Below are positions 61,315 through 64,000 of a DNA stretch of 64,000 bases, piece by piece. Location: contig CAXGUG010000005.1 of assembly GCA_964012715.1 (NCBI GenBank), positions 10,115 to 74,114 of the forward strand, in the 5' to 3' direction. Below the pieces are notes generated by a model. It made no database searches. It saw only the letters and a list, made by a program, of their open reading frames with translations, and was not told the DNA's origin. This DNA comes from UBA1479 sp964012715. GTDB taxonomy: Bacteria; Pseudomonadota; Alphaproteobacteria; Rhodospirillales; Casp-alpha2. Every line of letters starts with the position of its first letter. The stretch's first letter is position 1. The position numbers were made by a program, and so were the translations under genes.

Positions 61315-62127
61315 TCAGAACGGGCCCAAATGGCCGTAGACCACGGCCAACAGGAACAAGCCCAGGATAATCCGGTAGATCACGAAGGGCGTGAAGCTGG
61401 CCCGTTTCAGCCAGGCCATCATCAGGGCGATGGCGATCAAGGCCGTGATGAAAGCCAGCCCCGCCGCCGTGAAGGCGTCGGAGGTCAGTTGCGCGTCGCC
61501 GGATTTCCAAAGGTCGTAGCCTTTGAGCACGCCGGCACCCAGGATCGTCGGAATCGACAGCAGCATGGAAAAGCGGGCCGCGTCGGTGCGCTCCATCCCC
61601 AGCAGGCGCGCCGCCGTCATGGTGATGCCCGAGCGCGAGGTGCCGGGGATCAGCGCCAGGCATTGCGCCAGGCCGATCAACACCGTGTCGGAAATTTCCA
61701 GATGCTCGATCCGGCGCAGCGTCATGCCGACGCCGTCGGCGATATATAGAAGTATGCCGAAGCCGAGCGTCGCCCAGGCGATGACCTCGAGCGAGCGCAG
61801 ACCGTTCGGATAATAGTGATCCAGCGCCAACCCCGCCCCGATCACCGGCAGGGTCGCCAGAATGACCAGCCCCGCCAGCTTGGCCCCGCGGTCGCGGCGG
61901 CCTTTCATCATCCGGCCCAGGCCGCTGACCATGTCCCAGATTTCGCGGTGCATATAGAGAACGACCGCGCCAAGGGTTCCGACATGGACGGCGACGTCGA
62001 TCACCAATCCCTGGTCGGTCCAGCCGAAAAGCTGGGGCGTGGCGGCCAAATGGGCGGAAGAGGAGATCGGAAGGAACTCCGTGATCCCCTGAATCAGCGC
62101 CAAAATCGCAAGATGTAGTGTAGGCAA
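61315..62127 (-). CDS. uppP: Undecaprenyl-diphosphatase
   Basis: This integral membrane enzyme recycles the lipid carrier of peptidoglycan synthesis. The 270-residue product has the first BacA motif ALIQGITEFLPISSSAHL (acidic E17, His26) and the second, LIPGTSRSGITMTAARLLG, with the catalytic Arg, plus about eight membrane helices. ATG at 62127; the mature length is typical. It is convergent with ghrA. Divergent from gltB, sharing 220 bases of upstream DNA. Confidence 0.95.
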   Translation of the reverse strand: MPTLHLAILALIQGITEFLPISSSAHLAATPQLFGWTDQGLVIDVAVHVGTLGAVVLYMHREIWDMVSGLGRMMKGRRDRGAKLAGLVILATLPVIGAGLALDHYYPNGLRSLEVIAWATLGFGILLYIADGVGMTLRRIEHLEISDTVLIGLAQCLALIPGTSRSGITMTAARLLGMERTDAARFSMLLSIPTILGAGVLKGYDLWKSGDAQLTSDAFTAAGLAFITALIAIALMMAWLKRASFTPFVIYRIILGLFLLAVVYGHLGPF

Positions 62128-62249
62128 GGGTGACTCCTACGACTTTTTGGTCTTCTAGCCGATCGCTGGGGTGCTGCCAAGGGCCGGATCAAAGTGGACG
62201 TATGCTTTCTGCACCGAACCATAAGGACCGAAACGGGCCAATTTCCTGT

Positions 62250-62308
62250 GATTTTTGTGTCAGATAGCGATGATTTTTGTTTGGAGTCGGTGAAGCAGAT
62301 TGCTATCT
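62250..62308. repeat. Direct and inverted repeats in the gltB leader
   Basis: GATTTTTGT occurs at 62250-62258 and 62272-62280, 22 bases apart (about two helical turns). AGATAGC (62262-62268) is the inverse of GCTATCT (62302-62308). These could be binding sites for a regulator of gltB, or the inverted pair could fold in RNA. No consensus was recognised. Confidence 0.4.
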
Positions 62309-62347
62309 AAGGGGTCTCTCAAGGAACCGCGAACAGGAAGTTAACGC

Positions 62348-64000
62348 ATGAGCCAGACCTCACGGCGCAACGGTTATGGACTGCCCGTTGAACAGGGGAT
62401 GTATGACCCTCTGAACGAGCATGACGCTTGTGGATTCGGGTTTATCGCCGATATTCACAATAAACCGCGCCATGAGATCGTTCATCAGGCGCTGGAAATC
62501 GTTCATCACCTGGATCACCGCGGCGCGATCGGCGCCGATCCGCTGGCCGGCGACGGCGCGGGCATTCTGATTCAGATTCCCGACGCCTTCATGCGCAAGG
62601 TGTTCGCCAAGCAGGGCATCGAAGTCCCGGCCAAGGGCGACTACGCCATCGGCATGGTCTTCTTGCCGCGCGATCACAAGCTGCGCGACCTGGCGATCAA
62701 GGCTGTGGAAAAAACCACCGCCGAAGAAGGCCAGGTGTTGCTCGGCTGGCGCGACGTGCCGACCGACAACAGCGTGCTGGGCGAAAGCGTCAAGCCGAAC
62801 GAGCCGGTGATCAAGCAGGTGCTGATCAAGCGCGGACCGAACACGCCCGACCGCGCCGCCTTCGAACGCAAGCTCTACGTCATCCGCAAGCAGGCGCATC
62901 ATGCGCTGTGGGATAAGGACGAGGGCTCGTGGCAGGACTTCTATTTCCCCTCCATGTCCTCGGCGACCATCGTCTACAAGGGCATGGTGCTGGCCCCGAA
63001 CCTGGCGAAATACTACGTCGACTTCCAGGATCCGGACTTCGCCACGGCGATCGCCCTGTTCCACCAGCGGTTCTCGACCAACACCTTCCCGAGCTGGCGC
63101 CTGGCGCAGCCGTTCCGTTTCCTGTGCCACAACGGCGAAATCAACACGCTGCGCGGCAACGTCAACTGGATGAACGCGCGCCGTCACAACATGTCGTCGA
63201 AGATTCTCGGCGACGACCTGGATAAGCTGTGGCCGCTGATCGGCGACGGCTCGTCGGATAGCTCGACCTTCGACAATGCGCTCGAACTGTTGGTCATGGG
63301 CGGCTATTCGCTCAGCCATGCGATGATGCTGATGATCCCCGAAGCGTGGAAAGACAACCCGCAGATGGATCCGAAGCGCCGCGCTTTCTACGAATACTAT
63401 TCGGCGATGATGGAACCGTGGGACGGCCCCGCCGCCATGGCCTTCACCGACGGCAAGCAGATCGCCGCGACACTCGACCGCAACGGCCTGCGCCCGGCGC
63501 GCTATATCGTCACCGACGACGGCTTGGTGGTGATGGCGTCGGAAGTCGGCGTGCTGCCGATCCCCGAAGAAAAGATCGTTCAGAAGTGGCGCTTGCAGCC
63601 CGGTAAGATGCTGGTCGTCGATCTGGAAGAGCACCGCATCATTTCCGACGAGGAAGTGAAGAACGAGCTCGCCAGCGAATATCCGTATCAGGATTGGCTG
63701 GACGCGACGCAAATTCACCTGGCCGACCTGCCGCCGGAAATCGGCCCGATGACGCCCGATGCCAAGACCCTTTTGGATCAGCAGCAGGCGTTCGGCTACA
63801 ACCGCGAAGACCTGAAATTCTTCCTCGAGCCGATGGCCGAAGAAGGTCAGGATCCGATCGGCTCGATGGGCCGCGATTTCCCGCTGGCCGCGCTCAGCGA
63901 CAAGTCGCGCATGCTGTACGACTATTTCTTCCAGAACTTCGCGCAGGTCACCAACCCGCCGATCGACCCGATCCGCGAGGAACTGGTGATGAGCCTGGTC
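62348..64000 (+). CDS. gltB: Glutamate synthase (NADPH) large subunit, N-terminal part
   Basis: This subunit makes glutamate from glutamine and 2-oxoglutarate. The first 551 codons are seen and the gene continues past the right edge. After a 27-residue propeptide, Cys28 in NEHDACGFGF is the glutaminase nucleophile. FHQRFSTNTFPSWRLAQPFR and HNGEINTLRGNVNWM are the glutamine-binding elements of the class II amidotransferase domain; the central domain starts around residue 430 (ASEYPYQDWL). The start is ATG 62348 after AGGAAG. The rest of the gene and gltD are expected to the right. Confidence 0.95.
   Translation, partial: MSQTSRRNGYGLPVEQGMYDPLNEHDACGFGFIADIHNKPRHEIVHQALEIVHHLDHRGAIGADPLAGDGAGILIQIPDAFMRKVFAKQGIEVPAKGDYAIGMVFLPRDHKLRDLAIKAVEKTTAEEGQVLLGWRDVPTDNSVLGESVKPNEPVIKQVLIKRGPNTPDRAAFERKLYVIRKQAHHALWDKDEGSWQDFYFPSMSSATIVYKGMVLAPNLAKYYVDFQDPDFATAIALFHQRFSTNTFPSWRLAQPFRFLCHNGEINTLRGNVNWMNARRHNMSSKILGDDLDKLWPLIGDGSSDSSTFDNALELLVMGGYSLSHAMMLMIPEAWKDNPQMDPKRRAFYEYYSAMMEPWDGPAAMAFTDGKQIAATLDRNGLRPARYIVTDDGLVVMASEVGVLPIPEEKIVQKWRLQPGKMLVVDLEEHRIISDEEVKNELASEYPYQDWLDATQIHLADLPPEIGPMTPDAKTLLDQQQAFGYNREDLKFFLEPMAEEGQDPIGSMGRDFPLAALSDKSRMLYDYFFQNFAQVTNPPIDPIREELVMSLV

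Noticed and set aside
62360..63718. A 452-codon open frame on the minus strand
   Set aside because: It is antisense to gltB, whose glutaminase motifs are clear. The sequence is Arg-, His- and Gln-rich and lacks any domain.
1..64000. CRISPR arrays, insertion sequences or prophage
   Set aside because: No regularly spaced repeats, transposase, integrase or phage structural genes were found on either strand.

Overview
The window is about 64 kb of high-GC DNA (low to mid 60s % GC by eye) from a free-living Gram-negative alphaproteobacterium. The evidence is gene order rather than any single marker: rpmH-rnpA-yidD-yidC-engB-argB, dapD-dapE-truA, fmt-def, and an SRP RNA upstream of dnaX with ybaB-recR beyond it. 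Other alphaproteobacterial-style features are a membrane-anchored cytochrome c next to pheA, a DUF2336 protein and YejABEF. A Rhodospirillales-type organism is my best guess, but no rRNA or other decisive taxonomic marker is present. I see no CRISPR array, insertion sequence, prophage or plasmid gene, and no gap without a gene exceeds 300 bases; the largest are about 265-270 bases (2187-2451 and 37250-37519).

Layout. 1-9.6 kb: a cut-off polytopic membrane protein, a redoxin plus 2-oxoglutarate oxygenase fusion, tRNA-Arg(ACG), a coiled-coil lipoprotein, a purine phosphoribosyltransferase, a metallo-beta-lactamase-fold lactonase-like enzyme, a large hybrid sensor kinase, and panB-panC. 9.7-16.2 kb: a lipoprotein gamma-glutamyltransferase, trans-aconitate methyltransferase, and a tight trio of TVP38-type membrane protein, disulfide-type flavoprotein and histidine kinase. 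16.4-20.9 kb: the ribosome, RNase P, membrane insertase, GTPase and arginine cluster. 20.9-27.8 kb: an amidase and a DUF2336 protein on the opposite strand, then a HAD phosphatase, dapD, dapE, a small membrane protein and truA.

27.9-37.5 kb is the most accessory-looking part. It holds two tandem paralogous proteins of unknown function, a compact operon otsB-GH15-otsA-glk that could make trehalose, split glycosidic sugar and re-phosphorylate the glucose, an LLM flavoprotein, a GIY-YIG protein, a DsbA-family protein, and a gene-free stretch that folds into several hairpins (candidate small RNA or tiny ORF). 37.5-47.1 kb returns to housekeeping: fmt, def, a concentrative nucleoside transporter, a DUF4139 protein, rmuC, recR, ybaB, an inserted opposite-strand exonuclease, dnaX and the SRP RNA. 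47.3-64 kb: nudC, a MacAB-like efflux pump, DUF983, pheA, cytochrome c, an inositol-monophosphatase-family enzyme (hisN-like), the yejABEF peptide importer with a coupled hydroxyacid reductase, uppP, and the first 551 codons of gltB.

No known defence or biosynthetic system stands out. The best leads for something undescribed are the paralogous pair at 27972-30158 with its palindromic upstream site, the structured RNA candidate near 37.34-37.50 kb, and the redoxin-oxygenase fusion at the left end.
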